A stretch of 46,524 nt of DNA from Candidatus Methanocorpusculum faecipullorum (GTDB lineage: Archaea > Halobacteriota > Methanomicrobia > Methanomicrobiales > Methanocorpusculaceae). The notes beneath the pieces are model-generated. The model saw nothing but the letters and a program-made list of their open reading frames with translations. It had not been told where the DNA came from and made no database searches. This document shows positions 17,747 through 26,204 of this stretch, piece by piece. The first letter of the stretch is position 1. Every line of letters starts with the position of its first letter. The position numbers and the translations under genes were made by a program. The stretch lies in contig JAHLFR010000005.1 in assembly GCA_018883755.1 (NCBI GenBank), forward strand, positions 1 through 46,524, given 5' to 3'.

Positions 17747-18274
17747 TTAGATCACCTCATCGTATGCCTTCTTTGCAACCGTCACATTCCGGGTGTCCGT
17801 AAATGTATCCGTGATAGCTGCCTCTCCCGACTCAGGCGTGAACAGACCAAGTTTTGCAAGAGCTCCGATCACCGGCGTGTTCAGAATCGGGCTTCCGGCA
17901 ACAACAAGATTCTCTGAAAGCGCGATTCCTGTCAGATCCGCTTTGTGCACTGTGAACTTGTCAGGGAACTGCACGTTCTCATGGGTGTTGATGAAGATTG
18001 CTCCTCCGTCTTTGAGACCGTCCAGTACGTTTACGGTTTCCATCACCGTCGGATCGAGAACGATGATCATATCCGGCTTTTTGATCTGTGAGTAGATCCT
18101 GACCGGGTGATCATCAATCCGCACGAAGGAGACGATCGGCGCACCACGGCGCTCTGCGCCGTAGAACGGGCATGCCGTTGCAAACTTTCCGTCTTTAACT
18201 GCTGCTGCTGCCATCATGCGTGCAGCGGTCACACCACCCTGTCCGCCGCGTGAATGGATACGAATCTCGTACAT
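17747..18274 (-). CDS. porC: Pyruvate:ferredoxin oxidoreductase, gamma subunit
   Basis: A 175-residue gamma subunit of the 2-oxoacid oxidoreductase superfamily. Its N-terminal motif IRIHSRGGQGGVTAARM and the segment FYGAERRGAPIVSFVRID are diagnostic. It corresponds to the CoA-binding domain of the large one-chain enzymes. It is packed between porA (stop adjacent) and porD (start adjacent). The substrate assignment to pyruvate rests on the four-subunit set and the nearby pyruvate carboxylase; ketoisovalerate is less likely. Confidence 0.93.
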   Translation of the reverse strand: MYEIRIHSRGGQGGVTAARMMAAAAVKDGKFATACPFYGAERRGAPIVSFVRIDDHPVRIYSQIKKPDMIIVLDPTVMETVNVLDGLKDGGAIFINTHENVQFPDKFTVHKADLTGIALSENLVVAGSPILNTPVIGALAKLGLFTPESGEAAITDTFTDTRNVTVAKKAYDEVI

Positions 18275-19405
18275 TTACTGTTCCTCCTCGGGGATGCCGA
18301 ACCAGAACTCGGTTCCAATTTTGCGTGTGCGGACAAGCTCTGCCATATCCTCGTATGTTACCTCCTGACCGCCAAGACCGGCGATGACCCGTGCAATCTT
18401 TGCATCCGGATATCTTGCCTGGATCTCTCCTGCGATCACACCACCGAATCCGAACGAGTAATCACGGTCGATCACAACCAGTTCCTTTCCTTCGATCTTC
18501 ATGTCAAGCGGGAACGGCCGGAGCCAGCGGATGCGCATCACACCTGCTTTGATACCTTCTTTGCGGAGAAGATCCGCTGCAACCTCAGCCTCTTTTCCAA
18601 GAGTTCCCATTGCAACGATCACAACATCTGCATCATCACAGAGATACTCTTCGACCGGTGCATAGCTTCTGCCGAACCGCTTTGCAAACTCTGCCTCTGT
18701 TTCGGCAATCACGGTACGGGCATTCTTCATTGCCTTCTCCATATCATGCCGGAAGGTGAAGTGAATATCAGACGGCGACATTGCCCCGTATCCCATCGGG
18801 TTGTTCACATCGATCTTGTGCGGCAGATTGATTGGCGGGATGAAATCTCCTGGCTCTGTCATCTCGAACGGCTGCATGATGTGAGAGAGCAGGAATCCGT
18901 CCATGTTGATCATCACCGGCAGCAGCACTCTGTTATCCTCGGCAATTCTGAAGGCCATCAGTGTTGCATCGTATGCTTCCTGGACCGTTGAAACATACAC
19001 CTGTAGCCATCCGGTATCACGCTGGGAGAGAGCATCCGAGTGTTCAGCCCAGATGTTCCATCCAGGCGCAAGTGTACGGTTTACCTGTCCCATCACAATC
19101 GGAAGCCGTGCGCCTGCTGCCCAGTGCAGCATCTCATGCATGTACAGAAGACCGTGCGAACTTGTTGCCGTAAACACACGGACGCCTGTGATTGATGCAC
19201 CGATACAGGCGGTCATTGCAGAGTGTTCCGATTCGACCGGGATATACTTGGCATCCATTGCACCGCTCTCGACATAATCTGCAATCGACTCAATAACCTC
19301 GGTCTGTGGTGTGATCGGATATGCCGCAACCACGGTCGGCTTTGCCATCTTCACTGCAGATGCCATTGCCTTGTTACCGGTTGACATTACCAGTTTGTCG
19401 CTCAT
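18275..19405 (-). CDS. porA: Pyruvate:ferredoxin oxidoreductase, alpha subunit
   Basis: A 376-residue alpha subunit. The N-terminal pyrimidine-binding domain has AAYPITPQTEVIE and the conserved IPVESEHSAMTACIGASITGVRVFTATSSHGLLYMHE. The transketolase C-terminal-like domain carries VIVAMGTLGKEAEVAADLLRKEG. It binds TPP together with PorB and, in this organism, works mainly in the direction of pyruvate synthesis from acetyl-CoA and CO2 with reduced ferredoxin. Its ATG overlaps the porB stop by 4 bases, and its stop abuts porC. Confidence 0.94.
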   Translation of the reverse strand: MSDKLVMSTGNKAMASAVKMAKPTVVAAYPITPQTEVIESIADYVESGAMDAKYIPVESEHSAMTACIGASITGVRVFTATSSHGLLYMHEMLHWAAGARLPIVMGQVNRTLAPGWNIWAEHSDALSQRDTGWLQVYVSTVQEAYDATLMAFRIAEDNRVLLPVMINMDGFLLSHIMQPFEMTEPGDFIPPINLPHKIDVNNPMGYGAMSPSDIHFTFRHDMEKAMKNARTVIAETEAEFAKRFGRSYAPVEEYLCDDADVVIVAMGTLGKEAEVAADLLRKEGIKAGVMRIRWLRPFPLDMKIEGKELVVIDRDYSFGFGGVIAGEIQARYPDAKIARVIAGLGGQEVTYEDMAELVRTRKIGTEFWFGIPEEEQ

Positions 19406-20292
19406 GCGTTCTCCTCCGAGTATGCCGCTTCTGCTGCAACTTTCTTCAGATTCTTGTCAACCTGTGCCTGAATCCGTGCAGCGGTTGCCTCATCCACCTT
19501 GCGGAATCTTCCCTGGGCTTTCAGGTAGTCAATCACCGGTGCAGGTTTTTTCATCGCTGCACGCGACGGGGCACTGATGGTAAATTTGTCGTACTCCTTT
19601 TCCCAGAGCACCCAGATACCTGATTTTACTGCCATCTTTCCGATCTCAACCGTCTTTTCCGATGGAGTTCTCCATCCGGGCGGGCAGGGTGCTAAGATGT
19701 GCATAAACTTTGGTCCGGGAATCGAGAGTGCCTTCTTTACTTTATTGTAGATGTCGGCAGGATATGATGCACAGGCTGTTGCCTGATATGGAAGGTTGTG
19801 TGCCTCAATGATTCTGTCAAGATCTTTTTTGTTGACGGTCTTTCCGTTTGGCGTTGTTGTTGTAATTGCACCAAGCGGGGTTGCTCCTGACCGCTGCATA
19901 CCGGTGTTTCCATATGCCTCATTGTCGTAGCAGATGTAGAGGAAGTCCTCTCCCCGCTCCAGAGCACCGGATAGTGCCTGAATACCAATATCAGCGGTTC
20001 CTCCATCGCCTGCATAGACGATGACATTCGTCTTCTTCCCAACTGCACGGAAGGCCTCGCTCATTCCCGAGGCGCACGCGGCAGCTGCTGCGAACGCAAT
20101 GTTGTACACCGGCACGGTGTGCAGCATATATGGGTACACACCCTGAATTACACTGTTACAGCAGGCAGGAATCACAAGAACCGTGTCCGTTCCGGCTGCT
20201 TTCAGAATATAGCGGAGTGCCAGTAAAGATCCGCACCCGGCACAGGTGGACGGACATTTTAACAGCATTTCCTCTTTTGGAATTTCCGTCAT
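19402..20292 (-). CDS. porB: Pyruvate:ferredoxin oxidoreductase, beta subunit
   Basis: A 296-residue TPP-binding beta subunit, first gene of the operon. Cysteines in CPSTCAGCGS (residues 13-22) begin the proximal [4Fe-4S] site. The TPP/Mg motif is GDGGTADIGIQALSGALERG followed by ICYDNEAYGNTG. Toward the C-terminus, LAPCPPGWRTPS is a typical PorB segment. Gene order here is B-A-C-D, whereas many methanogens have C-D-A-B. The start follows a TATA box by about one promoter length, so the message is probably leaderless. Confidence 0.94.
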   Translation of the reverse strand: MTEIPKEEMLLKCPSTCAGCGSLLALRYILKAAGTDTVLVIPACCNSVIQGVYPYMLHTVPVYNIAFAAAAACASGMSEAFRAVGKKTNVIVYAGDGGTADIGIQALSGALERGEDFLYICYDNEAYGNTGMQRSGATPLGAITTTTPNGKTVNKKDLDRIIEAHNLPYQATACASYPADIYNKVKKALSIPGPKFMHILAPCPPGWRTPSEKTVEIGKMAVKSGIWVLWEKEYDKFTISAPSRAAMKKPAPVIDYLKAQGRFRKVDEATAARIQAQVDKNLKKVAAEAAYSEENA

Positions 20293-20315
20293 GAAATGGG
20301 TACTTATTTGTCATG

Positions 20316-20323
20316 ATTTATAA
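20316..20323 (-). promoter_or_regulatory. TATA box of the por operon (leaderless promoter)
   Basis: On the minus strand TTATAAAT is centred about 28 bases before the porB ATG, so transcription would begin at or within a few bases of the start codon. No Shine-Dalgarno is present, which agrees with a leaderless message. Confidence 0.6.
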
Positions 20324-20406
20324 TGAGGCTTTTTCTTGAGTATGAATATCCCTTGGTTTTAACCCCGAAAAAACTATTTATCTGTATCCGCTAATGAACT
20401 GTTATT

Positions 20407-21117
20407 ATGAGTGAAGACCCGAGTACGGGTGCAGACCCAAAAAAGATCGAAGAACTTCAAAAGGAGGTGGAACGTCTCAACCGCGAGAAAGCAGATGCGG
20501 AGGCTCGGGCAGCTGCTGATGCACAGGCAGCTGCCGTAGCAGCCGAGGAAAAAGCTGCAGCTGAATTAAAGATGAAGGAGGAGCTTGAAGCACAGCGGAT
20601 TGCGGCGGAGGATGCCGAGCGCAAGAGACTGGAAAAGGAGGCAAAAAGTAAAAGTCGCAAAAGAAAAATCATTGGCGGTGTCATCCTCCTGATCGTTGTT
20701 GTGTTGATCGTTCTGGTAGCTTCATCAGGAATTTCTGTCCAACCAGGTACCGCAACCAACTATCCTTACATCACTACTTATGACGTCTGGTTCCCGATTG
20801 GCGAGCAGGTTGACATCAGCGGTCACAAGCTGATCGCTCTTTCCGATGGCAATGAGATGATGTTCTCCGCTGACGGTAGTGTGACCAAACTCGTCCGTAA
20901 TGAGCCGATAACGATAGGCGAGCAGTCTGTAACGCTAACCACCCTCTTTGGCAGCGTTCCGGTAATGACGGTAAACTACAAAGTCATTCTTGAGTATCAG
21001 GGAAACACTGAAGCAAATCAGGCCTACTTCAAGATGCTTATCCAGAGTGACAAATCCATTCCGGAGGTGTTCGTCAACCTTCTGCTGCCGAATAACGTCA
21101 TTGCCCGACCGGCATAA
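20407..21117 (+). CDS. Unknown membrane-anchored coiled-coil protein
   Basis: A 236-residue protein I do not recognise. Residues 12-85 are a charged, Ala-rich coiled coil (EELQKEVERLNREKADAEARA... with EEKAAAELKMKEELEAQ). A basic stop (KSKSRKRK) and one membrane helix (IIGGVILLIVVVLIVLVASS, about 96-115) follow, then a 120-residue beta-rich domain. By the positive-inside rule the coiled coil is cytosolic and the C-terminal domain outside. ATG 20407 follows ACTATTTATC, a TATA-like box about 30 bases upstream. It is divergent from por and 12 bases upstream of birA1, so it may share its transcript. Confidence 0.8.
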   Translation: MSEDPSTGADPKKIEELQKEVERLNREKADAEARAAADAQAAAVAAEEKAAAELKMKEELEAQRIAAEDAERKRLEKEAKSKSRKRKIIGGVILLIVVVLIVLVASSGISVQPGTATNYPYITTYDVWFPIGEQVDISGHKLIALSDGNEMMFSADGSVTKLVRNEPITIGEQSVTLTTLFGSVPVMTVNYKVILEYQGNTEANQAYFKMLIQSDKSIPEVFVNLLLPNNVIARPA

Positions 21118-21129
21118 CCCCCCTTTTTT

Positions 21130-22098
21130 ATGACAACCAAAGCGTCTGTACTTCGTATCTTAGAGGAAAACCGTGATCGGTTCTTTTCCGGGGAAGAGAT
21201 AGCATCCATGCTTGGAGTATCCCGATCCGCGGTGTGGAAAGCGGTGAAATCACTTGAGGCGGACGGTTATGCCGTGTCCGCAGTCACGAACAAAGGCTAC
21301 TGTCTTTCTGCGGATACAGATATTCTGTCGCCGGAGGGTATCCGGCTGTATCTTTCACCAAAATATCGGGATCTTCCGATTACTATTCACAAAGTAACCG
21401 GTTCCACAAATGATGATGCGAAGACTCTTGCTGTTGCAGGGGCAGTACACGGAACAATGGTTCTTGCGGAGGAGCAGACTGCCGGTCGCGGGAGACTTGG
21501 CCGATCCTTTTACTCTCCAAAGCGTTCCGGAGTTTATATCAGCATTGTCCTCCGGCCAAATCTTGCGATAACGGATGCCGTTTTAATCACAACCGCGGCT
21601 TCCATTGCTGTATGCCGTGCAGTTGAAGAGCTGTCCGGTGAAAAACCTGAGATCAAATGGGTCAACGACGTGTTTGTGCAGGGTAAAAAGATCTGCGGCA
21701 TTCTCACTGAGGCGGTCAGCGGCTTTGAGTCCGGTGTGGTCGAGTGTGTTGTTGTCGGTATTGGCATCAATGTGGTGGACACAGGTTTTCCCGATGATAT
21801 CAAACAGGTTGCAGGTTCGCTCTTCAGTGAACATCCGGAATTTTCCCGCAATCATCTTGCAGCGCTTGTTGCAAATCATCTTCTTGATCTCTCCTCTGCA
21901 CTGCCGGATCGATCCTTCCTTGATGAGTACCGCACACGATCCCTGCTTCTGGGAAAACCGATCCGTTTTCTGGAAAACAATGTCTGGCATGATGCGGTCG
22001 CCGTCGATGTGGACAACTCAGGGGGCCTTGTGGTGGATACCGACACCGGACGCAGGACCCTTTCCTCCGGCGAAGTTACCGTCCGCCCGATCAGATAA
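21130..22098 (+). CDS. birA: Biotin protein ligase with N-terminal HTH (BirA1)
   Basis: A 322-residue bifunctional-type ligase. Residues 1-62 form a winged helix (FSGEEIASMLGVSRSAVWKAVKSLEADGYAV). The ligase core has the intact biotinyl-AMP loop GRGRLGRSFYSP, the lysine motif KWVNDVFVQGKKICGILTE and GIGINV, then a C-terminal SH3-like domain. It attaches biotin to PycB-type carriers through biotinyl-5'-AMP and may repress genes. Its last 8 bases overlap the 3' end of cbiB on the other strand. A second ligase gene with a changed loop lies at 43341-44327, so this canonical copy is the likelier housekeeping ligase. Confidence 0.95.
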   Translation: MTTKASVLRILEENRDRFFSGEEIASMLGVSRSAVWKAVKSLEADGYAVSAVTNKGYCLSADTDILSPEGIRLYLSPKYRDLPITIHKVTGSTNDDAKTLAVAGAVHGTMVLAEEQTAGRGRLGRSFYSPKRSGVYISIVLRPNLAITDAVLITTAASIAVCRAVEELSGEKPEIKWVNDVFVQGKKICGILTEAVSGFESGVVECVVVGIGINVVDTGFPDDIKQVAGSLFSEHPEFSRNHLAALVANHLLDLSSALPDRSFLDEYRTRSLLLGKPIRFLENNVWHDAVAVDVDNSGGLVVDTDTGRRTLSSGEVTVRPIR

Positions 22099-23014
22099 GT
22101 ACAAGCGTCAGAATTACCACTGCGGAGAACAGTATTAGTGTTTCCCGCAATGTTCTGATAATACAACGCCCTCCTTTTTCCAATGTTTGTTCGGGAACAC
22201 CGATTGTATACACTCCGGGCTTGTCAAACATCACACCGCATCCACCGGCGATCAGACTCATTGGAATCCCGCCGTTGAAGCCGGGGCGTTTTTTATGGTC
22301 TGTACGGTATGCTGCAACCGCCTTTCCTGCACGTTTACGGCAGACAAAGATAAGGATCAGCAGGGCGCCGGTGACTCGTGCCGGAATCCAGGCAAGAACA
22401 TCATCCATCCGTGCGGAAAACCAACCGATGCGGATACGATCGTCTGTGTAGCCAAGCATCGCATCCATGGTATTTGCCGCCCGGAACAGTGCAGCCCCAA
22501 CAATTCCCATTCCGAACAGCAGTTCAAAGACAGCAAACCAGAATATCGGTGCAACAATACTGTCCACCAGATTTTCCGCAGCCGATTCATAGGCGGCGGA
22601 ACGTATCTGTTCCGTGGACAGTTTCTTTACATCGCGGCTCACAAGCATCTGTACCGCTGCTCTTCCCTCGATATCTCCCTTTCCGAGTGCCGTCTCAACG
22701 GCAGCTACGTGCTCCTCGAGTGATCGTGATGCAAAACAGAATGACAGCAGTACTGCTGCAAGGGGCAGCTGAATATACCAGTATGTCTCTGGAATCAGAC
22801 AGATCACAAGGAACGGCAGGATAAAGATGAGAACGGTTATCAGCCACCCTACAATACCGGTGATCCGTTCTAGCCGTTTTGGATAGGTATTTGTTTTTCC
22901 CCACCAGCCGATCACAGTTCCCAGGAGAGCTACCGGGTGCAGGCGCGATCGCGGATCACCGATCAGCCGATCCAGAACTACTGCACAAAAAAGGATTATT
23001 GCGCCGAACGCCAT
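22091..23014 (-). CDS. cbiB: Adenosylcobinamide-phosphate synthase (CbiB/CobD)
   Basis: A 307-residue polytopic membrane enzyme that joins the aminopropanol phosphate arm to adenosylcobyric acid in B12 and corrinoid synthesis. Family motifs: VLDRLIGDPRSRLHPVALLG at the N-terminus, YESAAENLVDSIVAPIFW and RAANTMDAMLGYTDD. Methanogens need corrinoids for the Mtr methyltransferase. Its start overlaps the preceding membrane-protein gene by 19 bases, and its end overlaps birA1 on the opposite strand. Confidence 0.94.
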   Translation of the reverse strand: MAFGAIILFCAVVLDRLIGDPRSRLHPVALLGTVIGWWGKTNTYPKRLERITGIVGWLITVLIFILPFLVICLIPETYWYIQLPLAAVLLSFCFASRSLEEHVAAVETALGKGDIEGRAAVQMLVSRDVKKLSTEQIRSAAYESAAENLVDSIVAPIFWFAVFELLFGMGIVGAALFRAANTMDAMLGYTDDRIRIGWFSARMDDVLAWIPARVTGALLILIFVCRKRAGKAVAAYRTDHKKRPGFNGGIPMSLIAGGCGVMFDKPGVYTIGVPEQTLEKGGRCIIRTLRETLILFSAVVILTLVLI

Positions 23015-23541
23015 GCAACGATGACTCCGGCGAGCATTATAAGGTACACAATAATTGTCATGGCGTGTCCGTCAATATTCAGGAGACCGAACTGCCACAG
23101 TGCAATAATGATTGCAGCGATGATTGGCATAATCAGTATCATCGCTGCTTTTTGACCAAAGGATCCTTTTTTCGGATCCTCTGTCGGTTCTTCCGGGAAG
23201 ATAACCGGTTCCGGTACCGGGGCAGGACAGGACTTCAGCACATGGATCGTGAACGCCTCGCGGCGCATACCATAGCCGGTAATGACCTGCATGTCGAAAC
23301 TTCCGGTTCCCGCCTCCTCCTTCATCTTGATCTCAAGCTCCGACTCGCCCTCAACGTAGATGTTTTCGTACGTAAAGTCCGTGTAAGCTGATGCCTCACA
23401 CCGCAGTGTTGCGTGTGTCGGAGATCCGTGATTCACAAACCGGACGTGCAGTGCGGTTCCTGCGCTTACATCCACGGCATCGGTGGATAGTTCAAGGGAA
23501 TTTATCCCCAGACGATTCAGCTGAATTTCAACAATTGCCAT
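22996..23541 (-). CDS. Unknown membrane protein with N-terminal beta domain
   Basis: 181 residues, function unknown. Residues 1-105 look like an immunoglobulin-like beta sandwich. A Pro-rich linker with CPAPVPEPVIFPEEP follows, and then two membrane helices (about 130-150 and 156-176). No signal peptide is visible, so the beta domain is probably cytosolic. It sits between the Trm112-like gene (11-base gap) and cbiB (19-base overlap), in a run starting at purA. The tight overlap suggests co-translation with cbiB but does not prove a corrinoid role. Confidence 0.8.
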   Translation of the reverse strand: MAIVEIQLNRLGINSLELSTDAVDVSAGTALHVRFVNHGSPTHATLRCEASAYTDFTYENIYVEGESELEIKMKEEAGTGSFDMQVITGYGMRREAFTIHVLKSCPAPVPEPVIFPEEPTEDPKKGSFGQKAAMILIMPIIAAIIIALWQFGLLNIDGHAMTIIVYLIMLAGVIVAWRSAQ

Positions 23542-23552
23542 AGTAGAGCACC

Positions 23553-23732
23553 TCAGTCCTCCTGATTTGGGAGAAGGTTTGCAATGCCGGAGGAGATCGG
23601 ATACACCCGCTTGCAGGATGTGCAGGTCAGCAGTCCTTCGACAATATCTGTATCATTACCCTCCATCTCTGTAAGCATAAAGTTTCCCTTGCAGACAGGA
23701 CAGCAGATAATATCGAGGACCCAGCGTTTCAT
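23553..23732 (-). CDS. Trm112-like zinc protein, 59 residues
   Basis: A small gene between purA and the membrane-protein gene. The product begins MKRWVLDIICCPVCKGN and has a second pair of cysteines in LLTCTSCKRVYPISSGIANLL. The layout LDIxxCPxCKG...IxEGxLxCxxCxRxYPIxxGI is that of archaeal Trm112/YcaR proteins, which bind and stabilise several SAM methyltransferases acting on tRNA and translation factors. Its ATG lies 3 bases after the purA stop, so it is in the same transcript. Four zinc-binding cysteines are present (CPVC, CTSC). The next gene starts 11 bases downstream. Confidence 0.85.
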   Translation of the reverse strand: MKRWVLDIICCPVCKGNFMLTEMEGNDTDIVEGLLTCTSCKRVYPISSGIANLLPNQED

Positions 23733-23735
23733 GGT

Positions 23736-24746
23736 TTACAGCTCGGATCTGATATCAATGATCTGGGACTGTTCAGGACCAGTTGAGATAATACCAACCG
23801 GGCAGCCTGTGTCAGACTCGATCTGTTCAAGGAACTCACGGACCTTCGGTGTGAGTTTGCTGTACTCTTTGACCCCAAACACATCCTTGTCGATGTGGTC
23901 AACACCGGTGATGGCGATGGCCGTACATCCGTTGATCATTGCGGAGTAACGTGCCATCTTTCCGTCCCATGTACCGATTCTCCGCTCGCGGTGCGTAACG
24001 GTACCAAACTCCTGAATACCCATTGCAAGGGACTGTTCATGGGTGAGTTCGGTGGGGAACGGTCCTTCACCGACTCTGGTCGGGAATGCCTTGAAGACCA
24101 CAACCACATCATCGATTTTGGTCGGCCCGACACCGACATCGGCTGCCATCTGCGATGCGGAGGTGTCTTTACTTGTCACGAACGGATAGTTTCCATAGTA
24201 GAGGGAAATACCGAACCCTTGCGTACCCTCGATGATAACCGAGTCACCCGCGTCGATTGCATCGTTCACGTTCTGGGCAACATCAATGATGTACGGGGCA
24301 AGTTCGGGAACATCCTTTGCAAGACGTGCCGTGCGCATGACACGATCGGAGTTTGCCGGGCCACAGCCGGAGCCGGTTGATCCAACCGTCTTAGAGAGGT
24401 GGTCATCGTGTTTGTCCTTGTAAATATGATCCTCTTCGATGATTCCACAACGGCCGTCAATGAAGGTCCGGTCTCTGCATCCAAGCACCTCCAGCTCGTG
24501 GGCAAAGACCCGCGGGTCAACAAGAACTCCGCTGCCGATCATAAGTCTTGCGTGGGGATACACGAAACCCGACGGCACCATCCGCACACCGTATTTCTTA
24601 TCTCCCACCTCGACGGTGTGACCGGCATTCGGCCCGACACCGCCGCGTGCAATAATTGTTGCTTTATCCTGCTGAGCAATGTGGGCGACGATCTTTCCTT
24701 TTCCTTCGTCACCAAAAAAACCGCCGACAATGATCGTACTTGGCAT
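23736..24746 (-). CDS. purA: Adenylosuccinate synthetase
   Basis: Converts IMP, aspartate and GTP to adenylosuccinate, the first step to AMP. At 336 residues it is the short archaeal form; bacterial enzymes have about 430. Motifs: [16 protein letters not shown] (GTP-binding loop with the catalytic Asp), [11 protein letters not shown] with the catalytic His, [19 protein letters not shown] (IMP site), [25 protein letters not shown], and RRIGTWD near the substrate loop. It heads the run purA, trm112-like, unknown, cbiB. Confidence 0.95.
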   Translation of the reverse strand: MPSTIIVGGFFGDEGKGKIVAHIAQQDKATIIARGGVGPNAGHTVEVGDKKYGVRMVPSGFVYPHARLMIGSGVLVDPRVFAHELEVLGCRDRTFIDGRCGIIEEDHIYKDKHDDHLSKTVGSTGSGCGPANSDRVMRTARLAKDVPELAPYIIDVAQNVNDAIDAGDSVIIEGTQGFGISLYYGNYPFVTSKDTSASQMAADVGVGPTKIDDVVVVFKAFPTRVGEGPFPTELTHEQSLAMGIQEFGTVTHRERRIGTWDGKMARYSAMINGCTAIAITGVDHIDKDVFGVKEYSKLTPKVREFLEQIESDTGCPVGIISTGPEQSQIIDIRSEL

Positions 24747-24774
24747 ACTGTATCAATATCTATGTGCGGCTCAA

Positions 24775-25467
24775 TCACATAAGGTCTTGGTTTTCATGAG
24801 TGTCATTTCCGAACGCCTCAAGCACACTCAGGAATCCGTCGCACGGTCCGATGATGAGATGATCCAGCAGTCTGATCCCGAGAATTTCTCCTGCTTCCTG
24901 AATTGTTCTGGTCATGAGGATGTCCCGCGTACTTGGTGTGAGGTTTCCTGACGGATGGTTGTGGACGAGGATAATTGCTGCAGCCCGATCGGTTACTGCA
25001 TCCGCAAACACTTCGCGGGGGTGAATCTGACTCTGGTTCACGAGACCTCTTGTCACCACCCGGATATTGAGAATCTCATGAGCCCCCGACAGTGTTGCTG
25101 CTATGACGTTTTCCTGCTGATCATACCGATACTGACTGACAAACGGAAGAAGATCCTCGGCACACCGTATCTTTGCGGACTTTCTGTCCGGCGGGGGAAA
25201 ACGCCTGGCAAGTTCTAATGCTGCAAGAATCTGACAGGCCTTTGCCGGTCCCATTCCGTCAACAGCGGCTACGTCCTGTATGGATGTTGTATAGGTGTGT
25301 TCCATCAGGATGTCTGCAACAGCTTTGCCGATCTTGAGTGCGTCGTTTTTTACGGTTCCGCGTCCGATGATCGCCGCAATCAGTTCCGCGAGTGTCAGGC
25401 TTTGCGGCCCGTTTGCGATCAGCTTTTCCCGCGGTCGATCGATCTCTGCTGTATTTTTCAGACTCAT
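24775..25467 (-). CDS. radC: RadC/JAMM domain protein
   Basis: A 230-residue RadC family protein. An N-terminal UPF0758 helix-hairpin-helix region (RPREKLIANGPQSLTLAELIAAIIGRG, VDGMGPAKACQILAALELARR) precedes a JAMM metalloprotease-like domain with the metal motif VHNHPSGNLTPSTRD. The name comes from an old repair assignment that has not held up; function is open. ATG 25467 (MSLKNTAEIDRPREKL) is preferred; a TTG three codons earlier is possible. It stands just before purA in the same direction, with a 28-base gap. Confidence 0.9.
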   Translation of the reverse strand: MSLKNTAEIDRPREKLIANGPQSLTLAELIAAIIGRGTVKNDALKIGKAVADILMEHTYTTSIQDVAAVDGMGPAKACQILAALELARRFPPPDRKSAKIRCAEDLLPFVSQYRYDQQENVIAATLSGAHEILNIRVVTRGLVNQSQIHPREVFADAVTDRAAAIILVHNHPSGNLTPSTRDILMTRTIQEAGEILGIRLLDHLIIGPCDGFLSVLEAFGNDTHENQDLM

Positions 25468-25611
25468 GCCGATCAATGGAGTTATCGGGAAAGAAATTAT
25501 ATTAATGTGTCGCCGATCTCGGCAGTATTTTTTTCAAGAACTTTTGGAATTTTTCCCTCGACGGGTACCCATACCAAACCTTTATTCCCCAACTTCTGCA
25601 AATAATATTAC

Positions 25612-26112
25612 ATGGACACTAAGACATGCATTGCAGATGCTTTTGCCGGTGAGTCACAGGCAAACCGTAAGTACAAATCCTTCTCCGAAGCAGCAGCAGA
25701 CGAGGGATACGACCACGTTGCAAAGCTTTTCCGCGCAACTTCCGCAGCAGAGGAGATCCACGCACGCCGTCTTCTCCGTGTCGGCGGTTACATCGGAACG
25801 ACCGTTGCAAACCTTGAAGCCGGTATGGAAGGCGAACTGCACGAGACCAACGAGATGTACCCCTCCTTCATCAAAGTTGCCGAGGCAGAAGGCCGTCAGG
25901 ATGCAATCATTACCTTTGAGCACGCCATGAAGGCAGAGGCTGTTCACGCAGATCTCTACAAACAGGCACTTGAAGCAGTCAAAGCAGGTCGCGACTATGA
26001 GGTTAAGACCGTGTACCTCTGCCCGGTTTGCGGAAACATTGAGATCAACAAGACCTCTGACCGCTGCCCGATCTGCGGTATCCCCGGCGCATCCTTCAAG
26101 ATCGTCGAGTAA
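25612..26112 (+). CDS. Rubrerythrin
   Basis: A 166-residue peroxide-scavenging enzyme of anaerobes. A four-helix ferritin-like domain holds the diiron ligands (EXXH-type segments such as TSAAEEIHARR and FEHAMKAEAVHADLY). A C-terminal rubredoxin-like centre has CPVCGNIEI and CPICGIPG. It reduces H2O2 with electrons from a rubredoxin or reductase. It lies upstream of the Grx-TrxR fusion, with 92 bases between. Its own AT-rich promoter region precedes the ATG (AAATAATATTAC). Confidence 0.95.
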   Translation: MDTKTCIADAFAGESQANRKYKSFSEAAADEGYDHVAKLFRATSAAEEIHARRLLRVGGYIGTTVANLEAGMEGELHETNEMYPSFIKVAEAEGRQDAIITFEHAMKAEAVHADLYKQALEAVKAGRDYEVKTVYLCPVCGNIEINKTSDRCPICGIPGASFKIVE

Positions 26113-26204
26113 TCCGATTCTCCATTTTTCACTTTTTTCCACATATCTCTCCAATCCGTGCCCCTATCCTATCATTTTAATTATCACGCACCCTATGTTG
26201 GAGT

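Noticed and set aside
24775-25467. radC as sign of a mobile island
   Set aside because: RadC is widespread in archaeal chromosomes, and the neighbours purA and rubrerythrin are housekeeping genes.
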